From: Phytoactinopolyspora halotolerans
GTDB taxonomy: Bacteria > Actinomycetota > Actinomycetes > Jiangellales > Jiangellaceae
NCBI RefSeq assembly: GCF_010550675.1
Contig: NZ_JAAGOA010000020.1
Location: forward strand, 1-64,000
DNA length: 64,000 bases
Direction of reading: 5' to 3'
The notes below the pieces were generated by a model, which saw only the letters and a list, made by a program, of their open reading frames with translations, was not told where the DNA came from and ran no database searches. Position 1 is the first letter of the stretch; the number at the start of each line of letters is the position of its first letter. The position numbers and the translations under genes were made by a program. Positions 37,103 to 45,522 of the stretch are shown one piece after another.

Positions 37103-38041
37103 ATGGACACCTCGGTAGCAGCCGCAGCGGCAGACGTGGCAGCGGGCGAGACGGCGCAGGAGCAGCAGGCAGACCAGCCCGCGCCGGTCAAGAGCCTGTC
37201 GCCGTCGCGCGCCGCGGACTTCATGACGTGTCCGCTGCTGTACCGGTTCCGCACCATCGACCGGCTCCCCGAGCCGCCCAGTCCAGAGGCGACGCGCGGC
37301 ACGGTCGTGCACGGTGTTCTGGAGCGCCTGTTCGATCTGCCGGCCGAGGAGCGTACGGCCGAAGAGGCGGTCCGGATGGTCCGCCCGGAGTGGGACCGGT
37401 TACTCGCCGAGGAGCCGGACGCCGCGTCCCTGTTCGACTCCGACGATGACGGCAGCGCCCTCCAGGAGTGGCTGACCAGCGCGGAGGCACTTGTTCAGCG
37501 ATACTTCACGCTCGAAGACCCGCGGCGGCTCGAACCTGCCGAGCGCGAGCTGTACGTGGAGACGACACTGGAGTCCGGGCTACGACTGCGCGGCTACATC
37601 GACCGGGTCGATCGTGCGCCGGCCACCGGAGAGATCCGCGTGGTCGACTACAAGACGGGCAAGGCCCCGCGCGCCGGGTTCGAGCAGCGCGCCATGTTCC
37701 AGATGCGCTTCTACGCGCTCGTGCTCTGGCGGTTGCACGGTTCGGTTCCGCGTCTCCTACAACTGGTCTATCTCGGCAGCGGTGAGGTACTCCGGTACGA
37801 GCCGGACGAGGCCGACCTGCGCGCGACGGAGCGCAAGCTCGCCGCGCTCTGGAGCGCCATCGAACGCGCCACGGAGCGTAAGGATTGGCGGCCGAGTCCG
37901 AGCAAGCTCTGCGACTGGTGTGCGCACCAGGCCCTGTGTCCGTCGTACGGAGGTACTCCCCCGCCTGTGCCGGACACGCCGGTGGTGCCGGACGCGGAGG
38001 CGGACGCTCCGTCGCCGCGGACCTCCGGCGCCGACCTGTAG
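37103..38041 (+). CDS. RecB-family PD-(D/E)XK nuclease with Fe-S cysteines
   Basis: The 312-residue protein belongs to the RecB-like exonuclease family. It has LSPSRAADFMTCPLLYRF at the N-terminus, TRGTVVHGVLERLF, the catalytic YIDRVDRAPATGEIRVVDYK core (Asp...Asp-Tyr-Lys) and the C-terminal CDWCAHQALC. Cys43, Cys270, Cys273 and Cys279 have the AddB/Cas4-type arrangement that holds a 4Fe-4S cluster. ATG 37103 follows directly from the leaderless promoter. A role in DNA repair is supported by that promoter; the partner helicase, if any, is not here. Confidence 0.93.
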   Translation: MDTSVAAAAADVAAGETAQEQQADQPAPVKSLSPSRAADFMTCPLLYRFRTIDRLPEPPSPEATRGTVVHGVLERLFDLPAEERTAEEAVRMVRPEWDRLLAEEPDAASLFDSDDDGSALQEWLTSAEALVQRYFTLEDPRRLEPAERELYVETTLESGLRLRGYIDRVDRAPATGEIRVVDYKTGKAPRAGFEQRAMFQMRFYALVLWRLHGSVPRLLQLVYLGSGEVLRYEPDEADLRATERKLAALWSAIERATERKDWRPSPSKLCDWCAHQALCPSYGGTPPPVPDTPVVPDAEADAPSPRTSGADL

Positions 38042-38049
38042 GCCAGTCC

Positions 38050-38154
38050 GGCGGGAGGGGTGAATTCCCGGCCCCGCCCGCGGCGAAGTCGTCGCAGGGC
38101 TCCTCCCTCGCCGATGCCCGAGCCTACCCAGGCCGGGAATTCACCCCTCCCGCC
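38050..38154. terminator. 24-bp perfect inverted repeat downstream of RecB-like gene
   Basis: Arms at 38050-38073 and 38131-38154 are exact reverse complements around a 57-base centre. The left arm begins 9 bp after the nuclease stop and the kinase gene in the same direction starts 133 bp later, so it probably ends the nuclease transcript. Bases 38155-38287 hold only the kinase promoter region (TACCGT at 38274-38279); nothing else is recognisable. Confidence 0.65.
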
Positions 38155-38287
38155 TCGTCCCGTCGATCGGGCCGACCAGGTCCATCACGTAGCGCGCGGG
38201 AACGCGCCGGATCATCCTCGGGTCGGAGGGAGCACTTCGCCATGGAGTAGGACGGTCGGCGTGGTGCGTCCGTTTACCGTTGGGTGT

Positions 38288-39517
38288 ATGAGCGACGCCG
38301 TCGATCACCAGCCACGAGTCAAACCCGTGGTCTTCGACGGAGCACTCGTGGTGCTGCTGATCGCGCTCGGCGTCGTCTCGATGGTGCTGTACGCGGACCT
38401 GTCCGACACCTACCGCGATCCGGACCTGATCGGCGCGGTGCTGACGGTGCTCAACGTGTCGCCGCTGCTGTTCCGCCGGACGCACCCGGCGTTCGCCGGC
38501 CTCCTCGTCGCCGGCACGACCACGGGATACCTGCTCTGGGACTATGCGTCGATGTCGGTCACCGTCGCCATGCTGGTCGCGGTCTACAGCGCGGGGGCCT
38601 ACGCTCGCCTGGACCGTGGCCTGGCCGTGGTCGTCGCGCATCTCGCCGTCACCGTCACGTACGTCGCTCAACACTCCGAGGACTTCGGCCCGCGCAGCGC
38701 GGCCGCACTGAACCTGACCTTCGCCGCGTTCGGATACGCCGGGCTGTGGGCGTTCGGCCGGGCGATGCAGCGACGCCGGCGATACACCTCGGAGCTGGAG
38801 GATCGCGCATACCGTCTGGAACGTACCCGGGACGCCGAGGTCCGCGTGGCGCTCGCCGAGGAGCGTTCCCGGATCGCTCGTGAGCTGCACGACGTCGTCG
38901 CACATCACGTATCGGTCATGACCGTCCAGGCAGCCGGAGCGCGGCGTGCGATGCAGCGGGATCCTCAGCGCAGCGGAGACGCGCTGCAGTCGATCGAGGA
39001 CACCGGCCGCGCGGCGCTGGCCGAGATGCGGCGGATCGTCGACCTGTTGCGCAGTCCGGATCGCAGTGGACGGCTCGAGCCCGCCGGTTCGCATCGGGGT
39101 CCACAGCCGGGCGTCGGAGATCTGGAGACTCTCGTCGAGCAGATGCGAGCCGCCGGTGTGTCCGTCGATCTGACGGTCGAGCCCGGATGCGCTGACCTGC
39201 CGGCGGGCGTGGACGTCACGATCTTTCGGATCGTCCAGGAGGCGCTGACCAATACGTTGAAACATGCCGGGCCGTCGTCGGCCGAGGTCAGGCTGGCCAG
39301 GGACGGTGACGCGATCACCGTCGCCGTCTGCGACGACGGGCGCGGCATCGCGGCCGAGCTGGACGGGCACCAGCCCGGCCTGGGGCTCGTCGGCCTCCGT
39401 GAGCGGGTCACGCTCTATGGTGGCAAACTGGCGGTCGGACCTCGCCGCGGTGGCGGTTACCAGGTCCGGGCTTGGATACCAGTGGACTACTCAGAACATT
39501 CGGCGGTGCCATCATGA
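38288..39517 (+). CDS. NarL-type sensor histidine kinase
   Basis: The 409-residue kinase has four to five N-terminal membrane helices (ALVVLLIALGVVSMVLYADL onward), a HisKA_3 dimerisation helix with the phospho-acceptor His (ERSRIARELHDVVAHHVSVM) and a HATPase domain (VQEALTNTLKHA; VCDDGRGI; GLGLVGLRERV). No extracellular sensor domain is visible, so it probably senses through the membrane region, like DesK-type kinases. Its TGA overlaps the regulator ATG (ATGA). A TACCGT box nine bases before the ATG suggests a nearly leaderless transcript. Confidence 0.94.
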   Translation: MSDAVDHQPRVKPVVFDGALVVLLIALGVVSMVLYADLSDTYRDPDLIGAVLTVLNVSPLLFRRTHPAFAGLLVAGTTTGYLLWDYASMSVTVAMLVAVYSAGAYARLDRGLAVVVAHLAVTVTYVAQHSEDFGPRSAAALNLTFAAFGYAGLWAFGRAMQRRRRYTSELEDRAYRLERTRDAEVRVALAEERSRIARELHDVVAHHVSVMTVQAAGARRAMQRDPQRSGDALQSIEDTGRAALAEMRRIVDLLRSPDRSGRLEPAGSHRGPQPGVGDLETLVEQMRAAGVSVDLTVEPGCADLPAGVDVTIFRIVQEALTNTLKHAGPSSAEVRLARDGDAITVAVCDDGRGIAAELDGHQPGLGLVGLRERVTLYGGKLAVGPRRGGGYQVRAWIPVDYSEHSAVPS

Positions 39518-40197
39518 CGCTCACCCCACCCGTCAGGGTGCTGCTCGTCGACGATCAGCCGCTGCTGCGCACGGGCTTCCGGATGATCCTCGAGGCCGAG
39601 TCGGACATCGCCGTCGTGGGCGAATCGGGCGATGGTGAGGCCGCCGTCGCGGATACCCGCGCTTTGCAGCCCGACGTCGTCCTGATGGACATCCGCATGC
39701 CGAGGATGGACGGGGTCGAGGCGACCCGTGCGATCACGGGCGCCGCACGTGAACGACCGCCGCGCGTGCTGGTGCTCACGACGTTCGACCTCGACGAGTA
39801 CGTCGTCGAGGCGTTGCGCGCCGGCGCCAGCGGGTTTCTGCTCAAGGACGTGCCCGCGGACCAATTGGTGGAGGCGATCCGTACGGTTTCGCGTGGCGAC
39901 TCCGTGGTGGCGCCGAGCGTGACGCGCCGGCTGCTGGACATGTTCGCGAACCGGCTGCCGGCCAGCGACGTGCCGACGCCGGCCAGCCTGAACCACCTGA
40001 CGGCCCGTGAGCGTGAGGTACTCACCATGGTGGCCAGAGGTCTCTCCAACGCCGAGATCGCGGCCGAGCTGGTGGTGTCCGAGACCACGGTGAAGACCCA
40101 CGTCGGGAATCTCCTCACCAAGCTCGGCGTCCGGGACCGGGTCCAGGCGGCCATCTACGCATACGAGAGTGGGCTGGTCACCCCCGGCGCTCTGTAA
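39514..40197 (+). CDS. NarL/LuxR-family response regulator
   Basis: The 227-residue regulator has a receiver domain (VRVLLVDDQPLLRTGFRMIL; phospho-Asp in VVLMDIRMPRMDG; LLKDV with the conserved Lys) and a C-terminal LuxR helix-turn-helix (LTAREREVLTMVARGLSNAE, TVKTHVGNLLTKLG). It is translationally coupled to the kinase. The target genes are unknown; the dioxygenase gene follows at once but has its own promoter region. Confidence 0.96.
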   Translation: MTLTPPVRVLLVDDQPLLRTGFRMILEAESDIAVVGESGDGEAAVADTRALQPDVVLMDIRMPRMDGVEATRAITGAARERPPRVLVLTTFDLDEYVVEALRAGASGFLLKDVPADQLVEAIRTVSRGDSVVAPSVTRRLLDMFANRLPASDVPTPASLNHLTAREREVLTMVARGLSNAEIAAELVVSETTVKTHVGNLLTKLGVRDRVQAAIYAYESGLVTPGAL

Positions 40198-40203
40198 ATT
40201 AAC

Positions 40204-40281
40204 GGTCCATTGGTCTGGTAATGACGGAATCAAGGCGGTAGGCTCGCCGAAACATGAGGTCACAGTGCAGACCAATGGTTC
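40204..40281. promoter_or_regulatory. Inverted pair of ACCAATGG motifs upstream of dioxygenase gene
   Basis: GGTCCATTGGTCTGG (40204-40218; reverse CCAGACCAATGGACC) and GCAGACCAATGGTTC (40267-40281) form a widely spaced inverted pair before the dioxygenase start. ACCAATGGTTC differs by one base from ACCACTGGTTC at the GntR gene promoter (44480-44490). A shared regulator is possible but unproved. Confidence 0.45.
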
Positions 40282-40297
40282 GGAGGTGTCCACTGCC

Positions 40298-41128
40298 ATG
40301 ACCGCGACCGATACCGGCGCGACCGACGCCGGACTGACCGACCCGTACCCGCTCGCCGACGCGGCCGTCGAGGCGTTCGAGCGCGATGGCTACGTGCGGC
40401 TGGCCAACGTCGTCGACCCTAACCTGCTGACCGAACGCGAGCCGGAGATCACCAGCAAGGTCCTCGAGCTCAATACGGTCCATGCGCCGATGGACGAGCG
40501 ATCCACCACCCAGAAGGCGTTCCTGCAGGTCGGAAACCTGTGGCGGCACAGCCAGGCAGCGCGGGACCTAGTGTTCTCCCCCCGCCTGGCGCGCATCGCC
40601 GCCGAATTGCTGCAGGTGGACGGCGTCCGGCTCTACGCCGACCAAGCGCTCTACAAGGAACCGTCGGGAGGCATCACCCCGTGGCACGCGGACCAGTATT
40701 ACTGGCCGCTGTCATCCGATCGCACCTGCACGGTCTGGATCCCGCTGCAGGATACGCCGGTGGAGATGGGGCCGCTGTCGTTCGCGGCCGGCAGTCATCG
40801 GTTCGAGTTCGGCCGGGACATGAAGATCAGCGACGAGTCGGAGCGAGCGCTCCAAGAGGCGCTGCAACGGGAGCGGTTCGAGGTCGATGAGGCTCCGTAT
40901 CGGCTCGGGGATGTCAGCTTCCACCTGGGGTGGACGTTCCACCGCGCCGGGCGCAACGTCGGCACCGAACCCCGGCGCGTGATGACGGTCATCTACATGG
41001 ACGCGAACATACGCGTAGGACCACTGGTCCGGCCGGAGCAGCAGAACGACCTCGACATCCTCATGCCCGGCGCCACCCTCGGCGAGATCCCCGACACCCC
41101 CTCCAACCCCATCCTCTACTCCGCCTAA
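40298..41128 (+). CDS. Phytanoyl-CoA dioxygenase (PhyH) family protein
   Basis: The roughly 276-residue protein is a non-haem Fe(II)/2-oxoglutarate oxygenase. The double-stranded beta-helix carries the iron ligands in TPWHADQYYW (His, Asp) and a distal His in LGWTFHRAG, and the 2-oxoglutarate Arg is likely in RRVMTVIY. N-terminal AFERDGYVRLANVV is typical. Many bacterial members hydroxylate amino acids or small natural products, so the substrate is open. ATG 40298 is chosen with GGAGG eleven bases upstream; GTG 40286 is possible. The stop codon lies inside a long palindrome. Confidence 0.92.
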   Translation: MTATDTGATDAGLTDPYPLADAAVEAFERDGYVRLANVVDPNLLTEREPEITSKVLELNTVHAPMDERSTTQKAFLQVGNLWRHSQAARDLVFSPRLARIAAELLQVDGVRLYADQALYKEPSGGITPWHADQYYWPLSSDRTCTVWIPLQDTPVEMGPLSFAAGSHRFEFGRDMKISDESERALQEALQRERFEVDEAPYRLGDVSFHLGWTFHRAGRNVGTEPRRVMTVIYMDANIRVGPLVRPEQQNDLDILMPGATLGEIPDTPSNPILYSA

Positions 41129-41215
41129 ATGATCATGTGAAGTGGGTTTTCTCCAGCACTACCATGCCTGCAGACCTGGTAGTGCACGAAGAAACCTACT
41201 TCACATGATCATTTA
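41126..41215. terminator. 90-bp nested palindrome between convergent genes
   Basis: Outer arms 41126-41149 and 41192-41215 pair over 24 bases with one G-T position; an inner dyad GCACTACCA (41156-41164) / TGGTAGTGC (41177-41185) sits in the loop. The left arm begins with the dioxygenase TAA stop, and the right arm ends 19 bp before the stop of the converging gene. The AT-rich outer arms contrast with the surrounding DNA. A bidirectional terminator is the likely role. Confidence 0.7.
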
Positions 41216-41234
41216 GGGCCGGGTGGGCGGTCGG

Positions 41235-42131
41235 TCAGTAGGACTGGGTGCCGACGGCTTTGCGGAAGGAGGCCGTGAGGAACGCCCGGAAGTTGTACTT
41301 GTTGGTGATGTTGCCGCTTGACCGCCCGATCCGCCGCAGCACCTGGGTGGAGTGACGTTCGGTCTCGGGGCCGTAGTCGCCGTCCAGCGCAGTGCCGAGT
41401 CCCCACACAACTCGGCAGCACCCTTGGACGATGTAGGTCTGCGACGTGGACCCGGTGCTGTAGTAGCAATCGGTCGTGGAACCGTAGATCGCGTTGTCGG
41501 CGTGGATGTGATTGTGATGGGTGCTGTTGTCCGCGTAGGTGATCACGTGCCGGAACCGGCGCGCGAAACTGGCCGCCGCTCCCCAGTAGCGCCTGCGATA
41601 CAAAGCCGCATTCGACCCACCGTGCCATACGTCATAGCGCATGCTGATCGTATGCGTGGTGCCGCTACTGTTCTTGTAGACAATCTTTCCGATGTCGAAT
41701 GCCCGGCCCGATCCATGCATTCCGGGCTTGTCGACGTAGGCGCCATAGGAATAGATCCGTGACGGCCAGCCCCAACTGTCCGGCGCATTGTTATAGATGA
41801 AATTCTTCCAAGAACTCAACTGGTTGTAGAACGTGTCGTTGAAGGTGAAGCTGTTCGGGTTGCCGCTGGGCTCGTAGTACAGCTTGCAACCGGTTGTACC
41901 AAGATAGTCCCTCGTGATCAACGCCATCGCCGAGACCTCCGACGGCTCAAGGTCCAGCGGCTCGGAGGGTGCGGGTGGCGCGGACGTCCCGCCGGGTGGC
42001 GCGGACGGCCCGGCTGCCAGCGCCTGACTGGAATGGATCAGGCCGGCCGCGCCGGCGACACCGGCCGTTCCAGCTAGTAGAAGGTTTCGCCGCGACATGG
42101 CGGGGCGGATGAATTCTTCGCTTCCGGACAC
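41235..42131 (-). CDS. Tat-exported M15/extensin-like peptidase with C-terminal binding domain
   Basis: The roughly 298-residue precursor has a twin-arginine signal (AMSRRNLLLAGTAGVAGAAG, cleavage near ALAAG) and a Pro/Ala linker. The central domain has GMHGSGRAFDIG and HHNHIHAD, the His...Asp and HxH zinc ligands of M15/extensin-like carboxypeptidases. The C-terminal part (VVWGLGTALDGDYGPETERH) resembles a peptidoglycan-binding repeat. GTG 42131 has GGAAGGAG seven bases upstream. It likely trims or binds cell wall peptides outside the cell, exported by the TatAC system. The palindrome ATTCGCGAAT lies 80 bp upstream. Confidence 0.78.
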   Translation of the reverse strand: MSGSEEFIRPAMSRRNLLLAGTAGVAGAAGLIHSSQALAAGPSAPPGGTSAPPAPSEPLDLEPSEVSAMALITRDYLGTTGCKLYYEPSGNPNSFTFNDTFYNQLSSWKNFIYNNAPDSWGWPSRIYSYGAYVDKPGMHGSGRAFDIGKIVYKNSSGTTHTISMRYDVWHGGSNAALYRRRYWGAAASFARRFRHVITYADNSTHHNHIHADNAIYGSTTDCYYSTGSTSQTYIVQGCCRVVWGLGTALDGDYGPETERHSTQVLRRIGRSSGNITNKYNFRAFLTASFRKAVGTQSY

Positions 42132-42379
42132 TGTGGTCTCCTTCCGTCGGCACCTCGGATGAGGATTTGTGAAGTCAACGTAGGAGGCCGAGGTGAACAC
42201 CACAAGACGCATTCGCGAATAGCCCTCGGAAAATCGCGGGTGGAAACCAATCAGAAACCATGAACAATGCTTCCCGATTCAATACGCGCTCGCTGACCTG
42301 GAGATATTGCGTCAACGGCGCTTGCTGTACGGTCTCTGGTCGGTAACTGGTTCTCTCACTGCCCGGCGAGACGCGACAT

Positions 42380-43699
42380 CTATCGTGGTACGAGTGACGG
42401 CCTGCCCTCGAGCGTCGCCAGCGCGAGGAGCACAGTGGCTCCGGTGAGTCCCAGGGGGGCGACGGCGGCCGGCAGGCCAGCCGCCGTGACCTTCTCCGGA
42501 AGCGAGCCGAGCCGAGTGCGGCGGACGTCAAGCCAGCTCAGCAGCCGGTGTGCGAGTGCCGCGTCGCCCACCGAAGCGGCGGTCAGAGCGTGCAGCGAGA
42601 CCTGGGGGGTCCATGCGGTCGAGAGATCGGTCCACTCCTCCCCCGGGCGTACACCTCCGTTCGCGACGGTGGTGGCTGCCAGCGCCGCCCGCCATGCGCT
42701 CTCCACGTCGTCGGCATGCGGCGCAAACGGCGGCAGCAGGAAGGCCGTCGATGCGTCCCTGCCCCCGTCGCCACTGCTCCGGCGGGTGTAGCCGTGCGGG
42801 CCGAACGTCGTACGGATGGCCTCGGCGAGTCGGCGTGCCGCATCGTCGGCACGCTCGGCAAGGCGCGCGTCGCCGACCGGGCCGTCGTCCGTAGTGCCGG
42901 TCGCTCCCGCGGCGAGCATGTCTCGCCCGCACCGCAACCCGAGCAGTAGCGGCGCGGCTGAGCCGAGCGTGGCTTCCTCGATGTCCATCTCCCAGAAGTC
43001 CTGAGACGCGCGCGGCAATGACGTCTCCGGATGGAGCGCGTCCACGCCCGCCCCGACGGCGGCGCGGACCATACGGGCCAGGCCGCCCGGCACCCGACGC
43101 GGAGCGCCGGATCCGGTGCGGGACCAGACCCAGGTGGCCCACAGCGTCCACCCGATGCCGTCGAGCTGGCGACCGCGCCCATCCGGCACGTCACCGGAGC
43201 CGTCGGGCAGATACCTCGCCTCCCAGCCGCCGTCGTCCTCCTGCACCGATGCGACGTACTCCAGCTGCCGCCGGGCCTCGCCGTGCCGGCCGCACATCGC
43301 CAGCGCCGCGGCGACGAACCCGGTGTCCCGCGGCCACACGTACCGCCAATACGGGCTGCCGGCAGCTACGAAGGCTCCGTTGTCGAAGGTGAGCACCTCG
43401 ATGTCGATCAGAGCTGCGCGCGCCATGTGCACGTACGGGGTGTCGCGGCCGGGCAAGTCCGCCTCCGCCGACCGGGCCACCGCGCGGTCGACGTCGTCGG
43501 CGGTCGGCACGGCGGCACCGGGCAAGGTGCCGCTGGAGGGATCCAGGTAGCCGGTGCCCGGCAGCCGCCGCAGGTCCGAGTGGGGCGGTACGATCAGCGG
43601 CGCGCCGTCGTCCCCGACCACCACGCCGTCCGAGTACAGCCGGGTCTCGGGGTTCCACGCCGTACCGCGGGTGCCCAGTTCCTCCGTCACAGCCCTCAT
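42380..43699 (-). CDS. GH15-like (alpha/alpha)6 glycoside hydrolase
   Basis: The 439-residue protein resembles the catalytic barrel of glucoamylase/trehalase-type GH15 enzymes: YWRYVWPRDTGFVAAALAMC (the WPRD substrate segment), LDGIGWTLWATWVW, HPETSLPRASQDFWE and TAWTPQVSLHAL. No signal peptide is present, so it acts inside the cell on an imported or stored sugar. Its ATG overlaps the stop of the GntR gene (ATGA), making regulator and enzyme one operon. The exact glycan is not predictable, and the match to GH15 is by motif only. Confidence 0.8.
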   Translation of the reverse strand: MRAVTEELGTRGTAWNPETRLYSDGVVVGDDGAPLIVPPHSDLRRLPGTGYLDPSSGTLPGAAVPTADDVDRAVARSAEADLPGRDTPYVHMARAALIDIEVLTFDNGAFVAAGSPYWRYVWPRDTGFVAAALAMCGRHGEARRQLEYVASVQEDDGGWEARYLPDGSGDVPDGRGRQLDGIGWTLWATWVWSRTGSGAPRRVPGGLARMVRAAVGAGVDALHPETSLPRASQDFWEMDIEEATLGSAAPLLLGLRCGRDMLAAGATGTTDDGPVGDARLAERADDAARRLAEAIRTTFGPHGYTRRSSGDGGRDASTAFLLPPFAPHADDVESAWRAALAATTVANGGVRPGEEWTDLSTAWTPQVSLHALTAASVGDAALAHRLLSWLDVRRTRLGSLPEKVTAAGLPAAVAPLGLTGATVLLALATLEGRPSLVPR

Positions 43700-44418
43700 T
43701 GCTCCTGATGCGCGTAGGCCACGGTGTTGAAGTCGTACCGATCTCCCCGATACAGCGATCGGCCGTGTTCGACCTTCCTACCGTTCTGATCGAAGGCGGT
43801 CTGCACGACGTAGAGCCCGGCCGCCCGCTCGGCGACACCGAAGAGTTCGGCGGTCGGCGCGTCGACGTTCATCGCGCTGATGCGCCGCTCGTGCCGGAAG
43901 ACCCGCACGCCGTACGCGGTGCTCAGCAGCTCGTACAGGGATCCGGTCAGGTCGTGCTCGAGCAGGCCCGGAAAGTACGCCTCGGGCAGCCGGACCCGCT
44001 CGATGGACAGCGGAACCTCGTCGGCCAGCCTGATCCTGGTGATCTCGTAGTATGGCGTGCCCGGCTCGATCGACAGGTCGTGTGCGACGACGAAATCGGC
44101 CGCCTCGACCTTGGTCTCCACCAACCTCGAACCCGGGGTCCACCCTCGCTCCCGGATCTCCTCGGAGAACGACTTGAGCGCGGGTGCCTTGGTGGAGACG
44201 TGTGGCGCCGCCACGAAGGTGCCCACACCCGGCGCGGAGCGCAGCAGCCCCTCGTCCTCCAACATCTTCAACGCGGTGCGAACCGTCACGCGGGACACGC
44301 CGAACAGCTCCGCCAGGCTCCGCTCGGAAGGCAAGACGTCTACGGGCTGCCTGCTGGCGATGAACTGCTGGACCAGCAGGTCACGCACCTGACGGGATTT
44401 GACCGAAGGTCGAGCCAT
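43696..44418 (-). CDS. GntR-family regulator, HutC/UTRA type
   Basis: The roughly 240-residue regulator has an N-terminal winged helix (LPSERSLAELFGVSRVTVRT) and a C-terminal UTRA ligand domain (YYEITRIRLADEVPLSIERV; LYVVQTAFDQNGRKVEHGRS). UTRA members sense sugars or other small metabolites. ATG 44418 with GAGGTG nine bases upstream is chosen; GTG 44430 is possible. It is co-translated with the hydrolase, and its upstream region carries two matching dyads. Confidence 0.92.
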   Translation of the reverse strand: MARPSVKSRQVRDLLVQQFIASRQPVDVLPSERSLAELFGVSRVTVRTALKMLEDEGLLRSAPGVGTFVAAPHVSTKAPALKSFSEEIRERGWTPGSRLVETKVEAADFVVAHDLSIEPGTPYYEITRIRLADEVPLSIERVRLPEAYFPGLLEHDLTGSLYELLSTAYGVRVFRHERRISAMNVDAPTAELFGVAERAAGLYVVQTAFDQNGRKVEHGRSLYRGDRYDFNTVAYAHQEQ

Positions 44419-44756
44419 CGGGCCGGGCACCTCACATGTCTCACATGTCGCGTTCGCACACGGTCAGCAAGAATCTCATACCACTGGTTCAGTCCAGCCC
44501 ATGGTAGCAGGTCATCGCCGTTGCAACGCGATACCAGTGGTCCGTGTTTGACGGCCCGCGGCCGATCCGCGGCAGCATGGACACAAAGGGGCGCGTGCTG
44601 ATCACGAGGCCGGGAGTCTCCTCCCAAGGGAGGAAACGTGAGCCGTGGTCATCCGCCGGTCGGATCGTCGAAACCCGCCCTGAACCCGACGGATCCCCCG
44701 CGCGCGTGCAATAGCGTGATCGACAGACTCAGCAGATTGCGATGAGGAGCTCCGCT
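44419..44756. promoter_or_regulatory. Divergent control region of GntR-hydrolase and ABC operons
   Basis: The 338-bp gap contains TACCACTGGTTC (44479-44490) and TACCAGTGGTCC (44532-44543), both near-palindromic ACCASTGGT sites 53 bp apart. ACTGGTTCAGTCCAG (44483-44497) also resembles a HutC/DasR-type TGGT...CCA operator. Nearer the ABC genes are a CCGCGG dyad (44556-44572) and TCCTCCCAAGGGAGGA (44619-44634). No gene is visible. The first pair is the best candidate for GntR binding. Confidence 0.55.
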
Positions 44757-45518
44757 TTGACCACCCACACACATGACCAGCCGGCCGCGGCCACCGCGGT
44801 CGAACTGACCAAGATCTACGGATCGGGCGATACCGAGGTCGTCGCTCTCGACCACGTCGACGTCGAGTTCGCCGCCGGCAACTTCACCGCCATCATGGGG
44901 CCGTCAGGCTCGGGCAAGTCGACACTCATGCATTGCATGGCCGCACTCGATGCCCCGACGTCCGGCAAGGTCTACATCGGCGACATCGAGCTCAGCTCGC
45001 TCAACGACAAGGATCTCACCCGAACCCGGCGGGATCGGCTCGGCTTCATCTTTCAGGCGTTCAACCTGGTGCCGACGCTCAACGCCAAGGAGAACATCAC
45101 TCTCCCGCTGGACATCGCGGGCAAGGACGTCGATTCCGAGTGGTTCGACACGGTGATCCGCACGGTCGGCCTCAGCGACCGGCTCAAGCACAAGCCCAGT
45201 GAGCTCTCCGGTGGCCAGCAGCAGCGCGTGGCATGCGCCCGCGCGCTGGTCAGCAAGCCGGACATCATCTTCGCCGACGAGCCCACCGGTAATCTCGATT
45301 CCCGTTCCGGCGCCGAGATCCTCGCCTTCCTGCGCAACTCGGTCCGCGAGCTGGGGCAGACCATCGTCATGGTCACGCACGACCCGGGGGCCGCCGCGTA
45401 CGCCGACCGCGTCCTGTTCCTCGGTGACGGCCGGATCGTCGACGAGATGGCCGAACCCACCGCGGAGAAGGTGCTGGAGCGGATGAAGAACTTCGACACG
45501 ATCGGGCAGGTGTCCTGA
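44757..45518 (+). CDS. MacB/LolD-type ABC transporter ATP-binding protein
   Basis: The roughly 253-residue ATPase has Walker A (GPSGSGKST), Q-loop, signature LSGGQQQR, Walker B (IIFADEPTG) and the H-loop (VTHDPGAAAY). The long-loop MacB/LolD form drives mechanotransmission by FtsX-type permeases rather than import. TTG 44757 has GAGGAG seven bases upstream; an ATG at 44742 would overlap that ribosome site. The permease gene follows after 4 bp. Confidence 0.95.
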   Translation: MTTHTHDQPAAATAVELTKIYGSGDTEVVALDHVDVEFAAGNFTAIMGPSGSGKSTLMHCMAALDAPTSGKVYIGDIELSSLNDKDLTRTRRDRLGFIFQAFNLVPTLNAKENITLPLDIAGKDVDSEWFDTVIRTVGLSDRLKHKPSELSGGQQQRVACARALVSKPDIIFADEPTGNLDSRSGAEILAFLRNSVRELGQTIVMVTHDPGAAAYADRVLFLGDGRIVDEMAEPTAEKVLERMKNFDTIGQVS

Positions 45519-45522
45519 CCCG

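Noticed and set aside
38141-38245. Short leftward peptide frame ending RMIRRVPARYVMDLVGPIDG
   Set aside because: It looks protein-like for about 25 residues but has no start signal or family match and its stop lies in a palindrome arm; it may be a remnant but cannot be supported.
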